From NCBI RefSeq assembly GCF_009372215.1, contig NZ_LWRV01000035.1, forward strand, positions 1 to 64,000: DNA of 64,000 nucleotides, written 5' to 3'. Position numbers and translations under genes: made by a program. Positions 34,972-45,096 of this stretch are shown in pieces. How positions within the stretch are numbered: the stretch's first letter is position 1; every line of letters begins with the position of its first letter. A model generated the notes under the pieces. The model was not told the origin of the DNA. It was given only the letters and a program-made list of their open reading frames with translations, and did not search any database. Origin of the DNA: Acinetobacter portensis. GTDB lineage: Bacteria > Pseudomonadota > Gammaproteobacteria > Pseudomonadales > Moraxellaceae.

Positions 34972-35394
34972 ATGAAATTTAAACGTTCACAGGTTGAAGA
35001 TATTCACATAAACTTAACGCCAATGATCGATTGTTTGTTGTTTATTTTGGTTTTTTTGCTTTTATCTACAACATTTAATCAAATGAGTCGTATGAATTTA
35101 ACCTTGCCTGATGCACAAGGCGTACCACCAAAACAATACGACCACAAAATTGAAGTTGTTGTTGATGCTTCAGGACATTATTCTGTTAATGGTCAAGCAC
35201 TTTCAACAAATGAAGTTGCTGATTTAAATACAGCAATCAAACAAATTTCGAATGATCGTCGAGATTTAATGTTTGTTATTGCAGCCGATGCGAAAGCAAC
35301 TCATCAAGATGTGATACGCGTGATGGATGTTGCGGGTCAGCTTGGTTTTGTTAATATTAATATTAGTACAAAAGTACCAACCCGAGGTTATTAG
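34972..35394 (+). CDS. ExbD/TolR family biopolymer transport protein
   Basis: This 140-residue protein has a single N-terminal helix with the conserved proton-binding aspartate (LTPMIDCLLFILVFLLL, about residues 16-32) and a periplasmic ExbD-type domain. It is the partner of the ExbB-like protein just upstream. Its TAG stop overlaps the GTG start of msbA by one base, so expression of the stator and the lipid A flippase is coupled. Confidence 0.9.
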   Translation: MKFKRSQVEDIHINLTPMIDCLLFILVFLLLSTTFNQMSRMNLTLPDAQGVPPKQYDHKIEVVVDASGHYSVNGQALSTNEVADLNTAIKQISNDRRDLMFVIAADAKATHQDVIRVMDVAGQLGFVNINISTKVPTRGY

Positions 35395-37118
35395 TGAAGC
35401 CAGATGTTCAGGTTTATCGTCGTTTGCTTAAATATTTAGTCCCATTTTGGGGGCTCGCTATTGTTGTGTTTATTGGTTTCTCAATTAGTGCATCAACTGA
35501 AGTTGCTGTTGCTAAATTGTTAGAAAAAATCATTAATGCAATTCAGCATCGAGATACAAGCTTTACCACAATATTTCCATTGCTTGTGGTGGGTTTGGTT
35601 TTCTTTCGTGGCTTAGGACAATATATTGGTGGTTACTACACAGCAGTTATTTCTAGGCATTTGGTTTTCAATGTGAGACAAGAAGTTTTTGCGAAAATTT
35701 TACGTCTTCCATCTCAATATTTCTTAGACAATACCAGTGGTCATATTACCGCTAAAATCATGTTTAACGTTGAGCAGCTCACTGCGGCAACGACAGAGTC
35801 ACTAAGAACAGTGGTTCAACAAGGTTTAATTACATTAGGTTTGCTTGGTTTCTTAATTTATACCAACTGGCGCTTAACTTTATGTATTTTGATTTTTGCT
35901 CCGCTTATTGGTTTTCTTATTCGTAAAGCGGGTAAGCGCATGCGTAAGCTTTCTATCCTTGTGCAAGACACAATGGGTGATGTAAACCATGTTGTGCAAG
36001 AAACGGTAAGTGGTAATGTTGTTGTGAAAGGCTTTGGTGGTCAAAGTTATGAACATGAACGCTTTAAATGGCATTCAATGGAAAATTTACGTCGTGGTTT
36101 AAAAATGACGGCAATTGCTCAACTGAATAGCCCTGTTGTTCAGCTTTGTATGTCTATGGCGATGGGTATTATTATTTGGATTGCGTTGCGCCCTGAAATT
36201 TTACGTGACATTTCAGCGGGTGAATTTGTTGCTTATATCACTGCTGCGGGTATGTTAAGTAAACCAATTAAAGCATTAACTGAAGTGAATGAAAAAATGC
36301 AGCGTGGTTTGGCTGCAGCACATTCTGTATTTGAGCTTTTAGACATGGAAGAAGAGGGAAATACAGGAACACTTACTCCAAAATTAAAAGGTAATGTTCA
36401 TTTTAATAACGTAAATATGAGTTATTCAGATGGACATAATGCAATTAAAAATTTCACATTAGATATTAAAGCTGGTGAAACTGTTGCGCTTGTAGGGCGT
36501 TCAGGTGCGGGTAAATCATCATTGGTGAATTTGCTTGTACGCTATCAAGAAATATCGTCTGGCAGTTTAATGCTTGATGAGTATGATATTCATGATATTG
36601 AGTTAAATAACCTTAGAACACAAATTTCAATGGTAAATCAGCAAGTTGTATTGTTTAACCGTACAGTGCGCGAAAACATCGCTTATGGACAGCTTGAAGG
36701 AGCAAGTGATGAAGATGTCATTGCTGCTGCAAAAGCCGCTTATGCACATGATTTCATTATGGCACTGCCTGAAGGTTATAACACAGAGCTTGGTGCACAA
36801 GGTTTGAATTTATCAGGTGGTCAACGTCAACGTATTGCTATTGCTCGTGCCATTCTTAAAAATGCGCCAATTCTTATTCTAGATGAAGCAACAAGTGCTC
36901 TTGATAATGAATCTGAATACTTTATTCAGCAGGCATTTGATGCCGCTATGCAAGACCGAACCACCATTGTGATCGCGCATCGCTTATCTACAATTGAAAA
37001 TGCAGATCGTATTGTTGTAATGGATCAAGGTTCGATTTTAGAAAGTGGTACACATTTAGAATTACTTGCACAAAAAGGCACGTATTTCCAATTACATCAA
37101 CGTAATTTTGAGGAATAA
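35394..37118 (+). CDS. msbA: lipid A export ATP-binding/permease protein MsbA
   Basis: MsbA flips lipid A-core across the inner membrane. The 574-residue half-transporter has a six-helix ABC exporter domain (about 1-310) and an ATPase domain. ATPase motifs are GRSGAGKSSLVNLL (Walker A), LSGGQRQRIAIARAIL (signature) and ILILDEATSALD (Walker B), with the H-loop in IVIAHRLST. Translation starts at GTG 35394 inside the exbD stop. The lpxK gene follows 7 bases later, as in E. coli msbA-lpxK. Confidence 0.94.
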   Translation: MKPDVQVYRRLLKYLVPFWGLAIVVFIGFSISASTEVAVAKLLEKIINAIQHRDTSFTTIFPLLVVGLVFFRGLGQYIGGYYTAVISRHLVFNVRQEVFAKILRLPSQYFLDNTSGHITAKIMFNVEQLTAATTESLRTVVQQGLITLGLLGFLIYTNWRLTLCILIFAPLIGFLIRKAGKRMRKLSILVQDTMGDVNHVVQETVSGNVVVKGFGGQSYEHERFKWHSMENLRRGLKMTAIAQLNSPVVQLCMSMAMGIIIWIALRPEILRDISAGEFVAYITAAGMLSKPIKALTEVNEKMQRGLAAAHSVFELLDMEEEGNTGTLTPKLKGNVHFNNVNMSYSDGHNAIKNFTLDIKAGETVALVGRSGAGKSSLVNLLVRYQEISSGSLMLDEYDIHDIELNNLRTQISMVNQQVVLFNRTVRENIAYGQLEGASDEDVIAAAKAAYAHDFIMALPEGYNTELGAQGLNLSGGQRQRIAIARAILKNAPILILDEATSALDNESEYFIQQAFDAAMQDRTTIVIAHRLSTIENADRIVVMDQGSILESGTHLELLAQKGTYFQLHQRNFEE

Positions 37119-37125
37119 AGTATAA

Positions 37126-38130
37126 ATGTCGGTTGCACAATTTATTCAGGATGCTTGGAATAAACAAGCGAAGTGGTTAATTGTGTTCCGACCACTTTCT
37201 ATTTTATACCGCTCAGTTTCCATGCTTAATCATAAATTATATCAAGCGGGAATTAAGTCCTCATATACAGCACCTGTGCCTGTAATGGTGATTGGTAATA
37301 TTACGGTAGGTGGTAGTGGTAAAACTCCATTACTCATACATTTGGTTGACTATCTAGAGTCAATAAATATTCGCGTTGGTGTCATTAGTCGTGGTTATGG
37401 TGGTAAAGGTCCTTTTCCTGCTTATGTAGATGTAAATTCTGAACCCAATGAAGTTGGGGATGAGCCATGTCTCATTGTTCAATCTACAGCTGTTCCAATG
37501 GTGGTTGGAGCAAATAGACAAGAAAATATTGAATTATTGCTATCTAGACATGAACTAGATTTAATTATTAGTGATGATGGTTTACAACATTATGCGTTAA
37601 ATCGCCAATTAGAATGGATTGTTTTAGATAATAACCGTGGTTTAGGTAATGAAAAAATTCTGCCAGAAGGTTATCTTCGAGAGCCAAAAAGTCGCTTAGA
37701 CACCGCAACAGTCATTGAGCATGCGGCACATCCACAATCTCATTTAAATATGCATTTAGAAGTTTCATCTCCATATTTATTAAATGCAAAAACCGATACT
37801 TTATTTGATATCAATCAAGACTATTACGCTGTTGTAGGTATTGGTTATCCACAACGTTTTTATAAAACCCTTCAATCTTTAGGGATCACGCAATTTCAAT
37901 GTCATGAATTTCCAGATCATCATGATTATGAAATTCAAGATTTACAATTTGAAGATGCCAATCCAATTATTACCACAGAAAAAGATGCAGTAAAGCTATT
38001 GCCACTTTTGAAAAAAAATCCAAATTTTAAACGTGAAATTTGGGTGATACCTGTAGAAGCAGTATTAAGTACGCCATGTTATGCGTTGTTGAATGATCAG
38101 CTTAAAGAGCTGGGCATTCAAATTCATTAA
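37126..38130 (+). CDS. lpxK: tetraacyldisaccharide 4'-kinase LpxK
   Basis: LpxK phosphorylates the lipid A precursor disaccharide at the 4' position. The 334-residue membrane-associated kinase has a P-loop NITVGGSGKTPLLIHLVDYL at about 58-77, GVISRGYGGKG, VGDEPCLI and the conserved DDGLQHYALNR at about 147-157. It sits between msbA and kdsB, both also needed for LPS/LOS assembly. Confidence 0.94.
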   Translation: MSVAQFIQDAWNKQAKWLIVFRPLSILYRSVSMLNHKLYQAGIKSSYTAPVPVMVIGNITVGGSGKTPLLIHLVDYLESINIRVGVISRGYGGKGPFPAYVDVNSEPNEVGDEPCLIVQSTAVPMVVGANRQENIELLLSRHELDLIISDDGLQHYALNRQLEWIVLDNNRGLGNEKILPEGYLREPKSRLDTATVIEHAAHPQSHLNMHLEVSSPYLLNAKTDTLFDINQDYYAVVGIGYPQRFYKTLQSLGITQFQCHEFPDHHDYEIQDLQFEDANPIITTEKDAVKLLPLLKKNPNFKREIWVIPVEAVLSTPCYALLNDQLKELGIQIH

Positions 38131-38139
38131 GGTCAAAAT

Positions 38140-38901
38140 ATGAAACACATTGTTATTCCTGCTCGTTTTGCAAGCTCTCGTCTTCCAGGTAAGCCACTCC
38201 TTGAAATTCATGGTCGACCGATGATTTTACGTGTGGTTGATCAAGCAAAAAAAGTCGAAGGTTTTGATGATTTGTGTGTTGCAACAGATGATGAACGAAT
38301 TGCTGAAATTTGTCGTGCAGATGGTGTGGATGTGGTTTTAACCTCTAGTGGCCATCCATCTGGTACAGACCGTTTAAGTGAAGTTGCACGTATTAAAGGT
38401 TGGGCGAGTGAAGATATTATTGTAAATGTACAAGGTGATGAGCCACTTTTACCTGCCAAATTGGTGAAGCAAGTTGCTCAATTGTTGGTAGATCAACCTA
38501 CAAGTTCAATGTCGACATTGTGTGAACCTATTTCTCATCTTGAAGAATTTAAACGTGACAGCATCGTAAAAGTAGTGATGTCTAAGCACAACCAAGCTTT
38601 GTATTTTAGCCGTGCAACAATTCCTTATGATCGTGATGGTGCGAGAAATACTGAGCAAAAATTGCATGATCAGGCCTTTCGTCATTTAGGTTTATACGCA
38701 TATCGTGTACAACTTTTAAAAGAATATGTGACTTGGGATATGGGTGCTTTAGAGCGTTTGGAAAGTCTTGAGCAATTACGTGTTTTGGAAAATGGACATA
38801 AAATTGCGATTGCCGTTGCAGAAGCGAATTTACCTCCTGGTGTTGATACTCAAGAAGATTTAGATCGTTTAAATGCGATGGATGTTTCTGCTTTTCTATA
38901 A
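38140..38901 (+). CDS. kdsB: 3-deoxy-manno-octulosonate cytidylyltransferase KdsB
   Basis: KdsB makes CMP-Kdo, the donor for the inner core of LPS/LOS. The 253-residue sequence shows [18 protein letters not shown] at the N-terminus, [39 protein letters not shown] and HLGLYAYRV, all family blocks. It follows lpxK by 9 bases in the same operon. Confidence 0.95.
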   Translation: MKHIVIPARFASSRLPGKPLLEIHGRPMILRVVDQAKKVEGFDDLCVATDDERIAEICRADGVDVVLTSSGHPSGTDRLSEVARIKGWASEDIIVNVQGDEPLLPAKLVKQVAQLLVDQPTSSMSTLCEPISHLEEFKRDSIVKVVMSKHNQALYFSRATIPYDRDGARNTEQKLHDQAFRHLGLYAYRVQLLKEYVTWDMGALERLESLEQLRVLENGHKIAIAVAEANLPPGVDTQEDLDRLNAMDVSAFL

Positions 38902-38915
38902 TTTAGGGATTTAAC

Positions 38916-39896
38916 ATGCAAGAACAGCGTGGGCAAGTGTATCCATGGCAACAACAAGTTTGGGAAAACTTAACATCACGCTTTCCTAAAATTGGTCATG
39001 GCTTGCTTTTTTATGGCAAAAAAGGCTGTGGTAAAGAGGCATTTGCGCAACAATTTCTTGCATGGGTTTTATGTCTGAATAGACATGAAAAAAATGAGCC
39101 GTGTGGCACATGTGGGAGTTGTTTATGGCTAAAAGCAGATACACATCCTAACTATGTGTATATTTCTACAGATGAAGATAATAAAAAGCAAAATGCCAAA
39201 ATAAAAATTGAAAAGGTTCGAGACTTACAACCGTTTGTGCAACAAACTGTAGATGGTTGGCGTGTGATTGTGATTGAGCCGGCAGAAGCGCTTAATATGG
39301 CATCATCAAATGCGCTTCTAAAAACCTTAGAAGAGCCAGGTGAGCGAACAATTCTTATTTTGTTGGCAGATCATTACTTGAAATTGCCTGCAACTATTCG
39401 AAGCAGATTGCAGCATTTTGCTTTAGATCGTATTGAAGAGAGTCAAACCACTCAATTTTTACTTGAAAATTTAGTAGAAGATTTACAACCCAAAATTCCA
39501 TTACTAATGAATCTATCGAACCAAATGCCTTTATTTGCATTGGAATTGGCGGAAAAAGAGTGGGTTGTTAAACGTGATTTATTTATTCAAGATTGGCAAA
39601 GATTGGTTATGCAAAAGAACATGCCTTTGGCCATTGCGAGTAAGTGGAATAAAGAGCTAAGTTTTACAGATTTTACGCAAATGTTTGAATATCTTTTAGC
39701 AGATTTAATTTGTGTTAAGTTGGATCAACAAATTAAAAATATTGATTTGAATTTTACTGTTTTAGCCGAGCAATATTCACTAGAAACACTATTTACGATA
39801 TATTCAGAATTACAACAAGCAAAAAAACTCACCTTGCAGAATGTGCAAGGTAATTTAGTTATCGATCAACTTTGTATTAAATTAATGAATATTTAG
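38916..39896 (+). CDS. holB: DNA polymerase III subunit delta'
   Basis: HolB is part of the clamp loader. The 326-residue AAA+ protein has a degenerate P-loop (FYGKKGCGKEAFAQQF), a zinc-binding cysteine cluster (CGTCGSC with an earlier Cys) and VIEPAEALNMASSNALLKTLEEP. It also has PATIRSRLQHF, the SRC-like motif. The order kdsB-holB-pilZ-tatD resembles that in pseudomonads and suggests a long operon. Confidence 0.9.
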   Translation: MQEQRGQVYPWQQQVWENLTSRFPKIGHGLLFYGKKGCGKEAFAQQFLAWVLCLNRHEKNEPCGTCGSCLWLKADTHPNYVYISTDEDNKKQNAKIKIEKVRDLQPFVQQTVDGWRVIVIEPAEALNMASSNALLKTLEEPGERTILILLADHYLKLPATIRSRLQHFALDRIEESQTTQFLLENLVEDLQPKIPLLMNLSNQMPLFALELAEKEWVVKRDLFIQDWQRLVMQKNMPLAIASKWNKELSFTDFTQMFEYLLADLICVKLDQQIKNIDLNFTVLAEQYSLETLFTIYSELQQAKKLTLQNVQGNLVIDQLCIKLMNI

Positions 39897-39905
39897 GGGA
39901 ACAAT

Positions 39906-40244
39906 ATGCAACCACGTGGCGGTATTATCCAAGCAAATATTGTAGATAAAGACATGCTGTACCAGAGTTATATGCCTTACGTTGTAGGTGGTGGATTGTT
40001 TATTCCATCGAAACAAGCTGTAAAAATGGGAGAAGAAGTTTTTGTTTTGGCAACATTGCCTGAACAATCTCAGAAAATTCCACTTACAGGTAAGGTGATT
40101 TGGATTTCTCATAAGCAAAATGGCATCAAATTACAAGGTTTTGGTATTCAGTTAACAGGCGAAAAGGGTGTTTTTTATAAGTCTGAAGCAGAAAAAATGC
40201 TTGCAGGGTTTAAAGCTGTAGGTCGTAATAGTTACACTATGTAA
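39906..40244 (+). CDS. pilZ: type IV pilus assembly protein PilZ
   Basis: This 112-residue PilZ-domain protein is of the PilZ type needed for type IV pilus biogenesis, which drives twitching in Acinetobacter. Canonical c-di-GMP receptors carry RxxxR and (D/N)xSxxG. This protein lacks a clear RxxxR pair and has a VGGGLFIP block in place of the second, like the non-binding PilZ orthologues. Its place directly after holB matches the pseudomonad holB-pilZ pair. Confidence 0.88.
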   Translation: MQPRGGIIQANIVDKDMLYQSYMPYVVGGGLFIPSKQAVKMGEEVFVLATLPEQSQKIPLTGKVIWISHKQNGIKLQGFGIQLTGEKGVFYKSEAEKMLAGFKAVGRNSYTM

Positions 40245-40268
40245 TTCAAATTATTTTAGGAAGTTATC

Positions 40269-41042
40269 GTGTTTGTAGATACTCATTGCCATTTAACGAT
40301 GTTGGATTTAACACCTTATGATGGACAGTTAGATTTAGCTTTGGCACAAGCCCGTGAAGCGGGTGTATCCAAATTTATGGGTATCTCAGTCGATTTAGAT
40401 GATCATATTGAGCTTGCTAAAATTGCAGCTCGTCATGATGATGTTGGTTATACGGTTGGTGTACATCCGTGTGAAGATCCTGCAGTAATGGCACGTGCAA
40501 CAACAGAACACTTAATTGAGCTGGCACAAGCAGATAAAGTTTGGGCAATTGGTGAAACAGGTCTAGATTATTTTCATAGCACGGAATTTGTTGCAGAACA
40601 AAAAGAATGTTTTGCTCGACATATTCACGCATCGCAAAGTGTGAAAAAACCAGTGGTTGTGCATACTCGAGCTGCTAAGTCTGACACGATAGATATTATT
40701 CGCGCTGAAAAATCGACACATGGCATTTTGCATTGCTTTACAGAAGATTGGGAAACAGCAAAAGCGGTCTTAGATTGTGGATATTACATTTCATTTTCAG
40801 GCATTGTATCTTTTAAAAATGCTCAAGATTTACGTGATGTTGCGAAGCAAGTTCCATTAGATCGTGTGCTTATCGAAACAGATAGTCCTTATTTGGCACC
40901 AATGCCCTATAGAGGAAAGTCTAATGAACCAAAGTACGTTCCCTATGTAGCCAAAGCCTTAAGTGATGTATATGATAAGTCTCTAGAGGAAATGGCTTTC
41001 ATAACAATGAAAAATTTTGAAAACCTCCTAAATATGAAATAA
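40269..41042 (+). CDS. TatD-family metal-dependent DNase
   Basis: This 257-residue TIM-barrel hydrolase of the TatD/YcfH family is linked to 3'-5' DNA exonuclease or D-aminoacyl-tRNA-type activities. Metal ligands are visible in VDTHCHL at the start, GETGLDYF, VVVHTRAA, HCFTEDWE and ETDSPYLAP. GTG 40269 is the start, preceded by AGGAAG. It closes the gene run after pilZ. Confidence 0.88.
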   Translation: MFVDTHCHLTMLDLTPYDGQLDLALAQAREAGVSKFMGISVDLDDHIELAKIAARHDDVGYTVGVHPCEDPAVMARATTEHLIELAQADKVWAIGETGLDYFHSTEFVAEQKECFARHIHASQSVKKPVVVHTRAAKSDTIDIIRAEKSTHGILHCFTEDWETAKAVLDCGYYISFSGIVSFKNAQDLRDVAKQVPLDRVLIETDSPYLAPMPYRGKSNEPKYVPYVAKALSDVYDKSLEEMAFITMKNFENLLNMK

Positions 41043-41084
41043 ATACCATCATTCGATGGCTAAAAGCAGAAGAGAGTTTATAGG

Positions 41085-41705
41085 GTGAAGATGGATCGTC
41101 AGGCTCAGTTTCGAGCAAGAGAAACCTTAATTTTCCAAGTTGCAGAACAATTGCTTCTAGAAAATGGCGAATCAGGCATGACGCTTGATGCTTTAGCCGC
41201 TGAATTGGATTTGGCAAAGGGAACGCTTTATAAACATTTTCAAAGTAAAGATGAGCTTTATATGATGCTCATTGTTCGCAATGAAAATATGTTGCTTGAA
41301 ATGATTAAGGATGCTGAAAAAGCATTTTCTGAACATTTAGCATTTTTTATGTTGCATCACTTACATCATCCTGAAAGAACGGTTTTGTTTCACCAAATTG
41401 AAGAGCGTTTGTCGACTACGGGCGTGGGTGTAAATCATCTATTTACAGAGTTGTACCAAATTAGAAAACAGCGTTTACGAATTATCATTCGTATGACAGA
41501 AACATATTTGGAAACAATTGAAAGTGGAATGTCTGTCCGAGATTATTTGGCTTCAATTTGGGCATTAACATACGGTGCTGCAGCTATTTTAAACTCAAGT
41601 TTTTATCAGCGCTATTTAGGCTCGCGAGATACTTTACGTGTCGCTTATATCGACCAAGCATTAGCAATACCCAAACAAGGAAAATTATTAGATTTTGCAA
41701 TCTGA
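41085..41705 (+). CDS. TetR/AcrR family transcriptional regulator
   Basis: This is a one-component repressor-type regulator of about 206 residues. The N-terminal HTH covers about 15-60 (FQVAEQLLLENGESGMTLDALAAELDLAKGTLYKHF, seen in pieces). The C-terminal domain is variable, so the ligand is unknown. The start is uncertain: GTG 41085 or ATG 41091, both with poor ribosome binding sites. It lies 42 bases after the TatD-family gene and is followed by a strong terminator, so it could be the last gene of that operon. Confidence 0.85.
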   Translation: MKMDRQAQFRARETLIFQVAEQLLLENGESGMTLDALAAELDLAKGTLYKHFQSKDELYMMLIVRNENMLLEMIKDAEKAFSEHLAFFMLHHLHHPERTVLFHQIEERLSTTGVGVNHLFTELYQIRKQRLRIIIRMTETYLETIESGMSVRDYLASIWALTYGAAAILNSSFYQRYLGSRDTLRVAYIDQALAIPKQGKLLDFAI

Positions 41706-41721
41706 TTAATTTTTTATAAAA

Positions 41722-41769
41722 GGCGACGATTTATTCGGAAGAGATTATTTCAATAAATCGTCGTCTTTT
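41722..41769 (+). terminator. terminator after the TetR-type gene
   Basis: The inverted repeat CGACGATTTATT / AATAAATCGTCG (41724-41735 and 41752-41763) is followed by TCTTTT. Confidence 0.75.
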
Positions 41770-42049
41770 ATTTGTGCTAATTTTATCATGATGATTTTTA
41801 TGTGAAATTTAAGGGGCGCATTTATTTAAATTTTCTAATTAAATTAGAGAGTAATTTTGAATTAGAAAAACATAAAAATAACAGAACAACCTTTATTTTA
41901 TAAAAGTAAAAATAATTTAATCAAAATTTAATTGTCGAGATAAGCACGATATGTTTTACCTATCATAATGAACTGTAAAATTAATGTGTGTAACTGATTT
42001 TTTGCATTATAATCAAATTAATCCATCCATATTTTACACGCCACGACAT

Positions 42050-42646
42050 ATGATTATTCGTAAGTTATTTAAGTTTGAAAACGCTCATGTTGTTCGCAAT
42101 TGCACGTCAGACCGATGCAAGCGCTCTATACACGGCCATAGTTATAAGGTTGAGTTGTTGCTTAAAGCTACGAAATTAGATCATGGTCAAATGGTATATG
42201 ACTTTGGTTTACTTAAAGGTGTAATTAAGGATTTAATCGATTCTTTTGATCATGCGATTTGTTTTTGGGAACATGATAGCCAAGAATATATTCAAGCATG
42301 TAAAACATTTAGTGCACGTTGGGTGTCTTTACCTGTATCTCCATCGGCAGAACAATTTTCACGTATTTTCTTTTATTTAGCTCAACAAGTTTTGGCTTCG
42401 ACAGAAACTCAAAACGGAGAGGGTGATGTAGAAGTTTACTCTGTAATTGTGCATGAAACGGATACAGGATATGCACAAAGCTTTGCTGAAGATATTGATA
42501 ATGAACAAATGGGTTTATTAACATTAGATCAAATTGGGTTTTCAGAGCAAATACAAGCAGAATGGGCAGATTCAGCGATGTATGATAAATTGAAGCAAGG
42601 GATTAAGTTTCAAAATCCAGTTGTAGATTTGCAAGTAAAACTTTAA
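42050..42646 (+). CDS. 6-pyruvoyl-tetrahydropterin synthase/QueD family protein
   Basis: QueD-type enzymes make 6-carboxy-tetrahydropterin, a precursor of queuosine. The start at ATG 42050 gives MIIRKLFKFENAHVV, matching the family; the 22 codons upstream in frame do not. Zinc ligands are the His in ENAHVV and the HGH of SIHGHSYK, with the catalytic Cys probably in CTSDRCKRS. SFDHAICFWE and IVHETDTGYA are later family blocks. At 198 residues it is longer than E. coli QueD (121), so a related pterin reaction is possible. Confidence 0.78.
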   Translation: MIIRKLFKFENAHVVRNCTSDRCKRSIHGHSYKVELLLKATKLDHGQMVYDFGLLKGVIKDLIDSFDHAICFWEHDSQEYIQACKTFSARWVSLPVSPSAEQFSRIFFYLAQQVLASTETQNGEGDVEVYSVIVHETDTGYAQSFAEDIDNEQMGLLTLDQIGFSEQIQAEWADSAMYDKLKQGIKFQNPVVDLQVKL

Positions 42647-42697
42647 ATCGCTTTAGTAAAATTTTTGGACATTATTTTTAGGACTTAAGGAAAAGAT

Positions 42698-43411
42698 ATG
42701 CCTTTTACAGATCAACAGCTCACTAAATTAGAAAAAGTGCAGTTGGAGGCAAATTGGAAAGAGAGTTTAAGTGATTTTTTACTTAGCCCTAAAATGGATG
42801 AGCTGAAAGACTTTTTAAGACAAGAGAAAAAAGAAGATAAGGTTGTATATCCACCGAGTCATTTAATTTTCAATGCTTTAAATACAACACCTTTACCAAA
42901 TGTAAAAGTCGTTATTTTGGGTCAAGATCCTTATCATGGGCCAAACCAAGCACACGGATTAAGCTTTTCTGTACAAAGAGGGGTTGCATTACCACCATCT
43001 TTGCGTAATATTTTTCATGAATTACATAACGATTTAGAAGTCCCTATTTCAAAACATGGCGATCTAAGTCGTTGGGCGGAACAAGGTGTACTGCTTTTAA
43101 ACAGTGTATTGACGGTGGAAGCAGGACAACCAACGTCGCATCAAAAACGTGGTTGGGAAGATTTTACAGATCACGTGATTGATGTTTTAAATGAACAGCG
43201 TGAGCATATTGTTTTCATTTTATGGGGAGCATATGCGCAGCGTAAAGGACAGCGAATCGATCAAAATAAACACATGGTACTAAAAGCTGTGCATCCATCA
43301 CCATTGGCAGCAAACCGAGGCGGTTTTTTTGGTTGTAAAGTGTTTTCAAAAACAAATAATTATCTTAAACAAAATGGCATTGAGCCTATAGATTGGCAGC
43401 TGGACGCATGA
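42698..43411 (+). CDS. ung: uracil-DNA glycosylase
   Basis: Ung removes uracil from DNA. The 237-residue protein has the water-activating motif [18 protein letters not shown] at about 75-92 with the catalytic Asp in GQDPYH. The DNA-intercalation motif [15 protein letters not shown] lies near the C-terminus. TAAGGAAA precedes ATG 42698. The 3' end overlaps the next gene by 4 bases. Confidence 0.96.
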   Translation: MPFTDQQLTKLEKVQLEANWKESLSDFLLSPKMDELKDFLRQEKKEDKVVYPPSHLIFNALNTTPLPNVKVVILGQDPYHGPNQAHGLSFSVQRGVALPPSLRNIFHELHNDLEVPISKHGDLSRWAEQGVLLLNSVLTVEAGQPTSHQKRGWEDFTDHVIDVLNEQREHIVFILWGAYAQRKGQRIDQNKHMVLKAVHPSPLAANRGGFFGCKVFSKTNNYLKQNGIEPIDWQLDA

Positions 43412-44532
43412 CTTATTCTCCCATATCAAAACAATATCATCCTGACTTAATTGTTGAGGAAGCAAATAATGGTTGGCGTATTGTTCGCTTAAACCGTCCA
43501 AAATCCTTGCATGCTTTAGATGAATCTATTGTTTCTGCATTGTTAGAAGTCTTTCAAGATTTTCATGTCGATGATAGCGTTAAGGCAATTTGGTTAGACT
43601 CAACAACACCTAAAGCATTTTGTGCAGGTGGGGATGTTCGCAAACTACGCCAGCTTGTCATTAATAATGAAGTTGAAACTGCAAATCAATTTTTTGAGCA
43701 AGAGTATGCTTTAGATTTACTGCTACATAACTATGCAAAACCTGTACTTGTATGGGGTGAAGGTTATGTCATGGGTGGTGGTTTAGGTCTATTTATGGCT
43801 GCGCCATTCCGTTTGGTGACACCATATTCACGTTTAGCAATGCCTGAAATTAATATTGGTTTATATCCAGATGTTGGGGCAACTCGCTTTTTAGCTGATC
43901 GTGGTGCTATTGGGTTGTTCACAGGATTGACGGGTTCAATCATGACGGCTGCGGGAGCTTATGGTATTGGTTGGGCAACGCATATTTGTGATGCACAGCG
44001 CGACTCAGTGTTAAGCAAAGTGATTAATATTGATTGGAATCATTATCCTGCAGGTGATTTTAGAGCAATTGATGATACTTTAAATAGTATGCATCGACCT
44101 GTTGGCCCTGGTCCACTGCAAAACTCTTTAGATGTCATTCAAAGTGTTTGTCGCGGTGTGAATTTTGAGCATGACTATGAATCTATTATTGGTTTGAGTG
44201 ATGCGCGTAGTGATTGGTTACGTCAAGCAAGTGAAAATTTGCAAAAAGGTTCGCCAACGACAGCTGCTTTAACTTGGTTGTTATGGCAATGGGGTAAGCA
44301 AATTCATTCTTGGAATGAAGTTTTTGAACTTGAAAATCAAATTTCAAATTGGAAAATCCGTCACCCAGATTTTGTAGAAGGTGTTCGTGCGCGTTTGGTA
44401 GATAAAGACTTATCTCCAGAATGGCATAAGGGTCAGGATTTATCACTTAAAGGAATTTTAGGCGATCATCCTCCAGTAACAACAATTGAAAGCTGGAACA
44501 TCTTGCTGAAACATTATGGTGTTATCAGTTAA
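43408..44532 (+). CDS. enoyl-CoA hydratase/isomerase family protein (3-hydroxyisobutyryl-CoA hydrolase-like)
   Basis: This 374-residue crotonase-fold protein has the oxyanion-hole blocks [11 protein letters not shown] and [18 protein letters not shown], then [19 protein letters not shown]. The Glu and Asp in EINIGLYPD and the long C-terminal extension are typical of 3-hydroxyisobutyryl-CoA hydrolase, a valine-degradation enzyme. Translation is coupled to ung by an ATGA overlap. The true acyl-CoA substrate is not proven. Confidence 0.8.
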   Translation: MTYSPISKQYHPDLIVEEANNGWRIVRLNRPKSLHALDESIVSALLEVFQDFHVDDSVKAIWLDSTTPKAFCAGGDVRKLRQLVINNEVETANQFFEQEYALDLLLHNYAKPVLVWGEGYVMGGGLGLFMAAPFRLVTPYSRLAMPEINIGLYPDVGATRFLADRGAIGLFTGLTGSIMTAAGAYGIGWATHICDAQRDSVLSKVINIDWNHYPAGDFRAIDDTLNSMHRPVGPGPLQNSLDVIQSVCRGVNFEHDYESIIGLSDARSDWLRQASENLQKGSPTTAALTWLLWQWGKQIHSWNEVFELENQISNWKIRHPDFVEGVRARLVDKDLSPEWHKGQDLSLKGILGDHPPVTTIESWNILLKHYGVIS

Positions 44533-44535
44533 TTT

Positions 44536-45048
44536 ATGGCAGAAAAGTTTACAGATGAATATTGGATGCAGCAGGCGATAGAACTTGCTGCTCAAGCTGC
44601 TTCAATGGGTGAAATTCCTGTGGGTGCAATTATTGTAAGTCGGAATCAAGTCATTGGTTCTGGCTTTAATGCACCAATCTCTTCAAATGATCCTACTTCG
44701 CATGCAGAAATTGTTGCAATACGACAAGCATGTGCACAAATTGAAAATTATCGCTTACCTGAAGATGCCACACTTTATGTCACACTTGAGCCGTGTACCA
44801 TGTGTGTTGGTGCGCTTATTCATTCTCGAATTAAACGTGTTGTATTTGCAACAACAGAGCCGAAAGCAGGTTCTTTGGTGAGTGCACGTCAATTATTAAA
44901 TAGTGGTTATTACAATCATGTTTTTGAGTTTGAATCTGGTTGTTTAGCAGATGAATGTTCTGCGCAATTATCAGCATTTTTTAAAATGCGTAGAGAACAA
45001 AAGCGAAATTTAAAGAAGCAAGATTCATTATTGAATAATTTGAAATAA
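44536..45048 (+). CDS. tadA: tRNA-specific adenosine deaminase TadA
   Basis: TadA converts A34 to inosine in tRNA-Arg(ACG). The 170-residue zinc deaminase shows the HAEIVAIR block with its zinc His and catalytic Glu, and PCTMCVGAL with its two zinc cysteines. GEIPVGAIIV and RIKRVVFATTEPKAGS are further family blocks. It starts 3 bases after the crotonase-like gene. Confidence 0.93.
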   Translation: MAEKFTDEYWMQQAIELAAQAASMGEIPVGAIIVSRNQVIGSGFNAPISSNDPTSHAEIVAIRQACAQIENYRLPEDATLYVTLEPCTMCVGALIHSRIKRVVFATTEPKAGSLVSARQLLNSGYYNHVFEFESGCLADECSAQLSAFFKMRREQKRNLKKQDSLLNNLK

Positions 45049-45096
45049 TTAATATTCAGTCGACGTTGTCTACGAATCAATATTGCGAGGGATCAT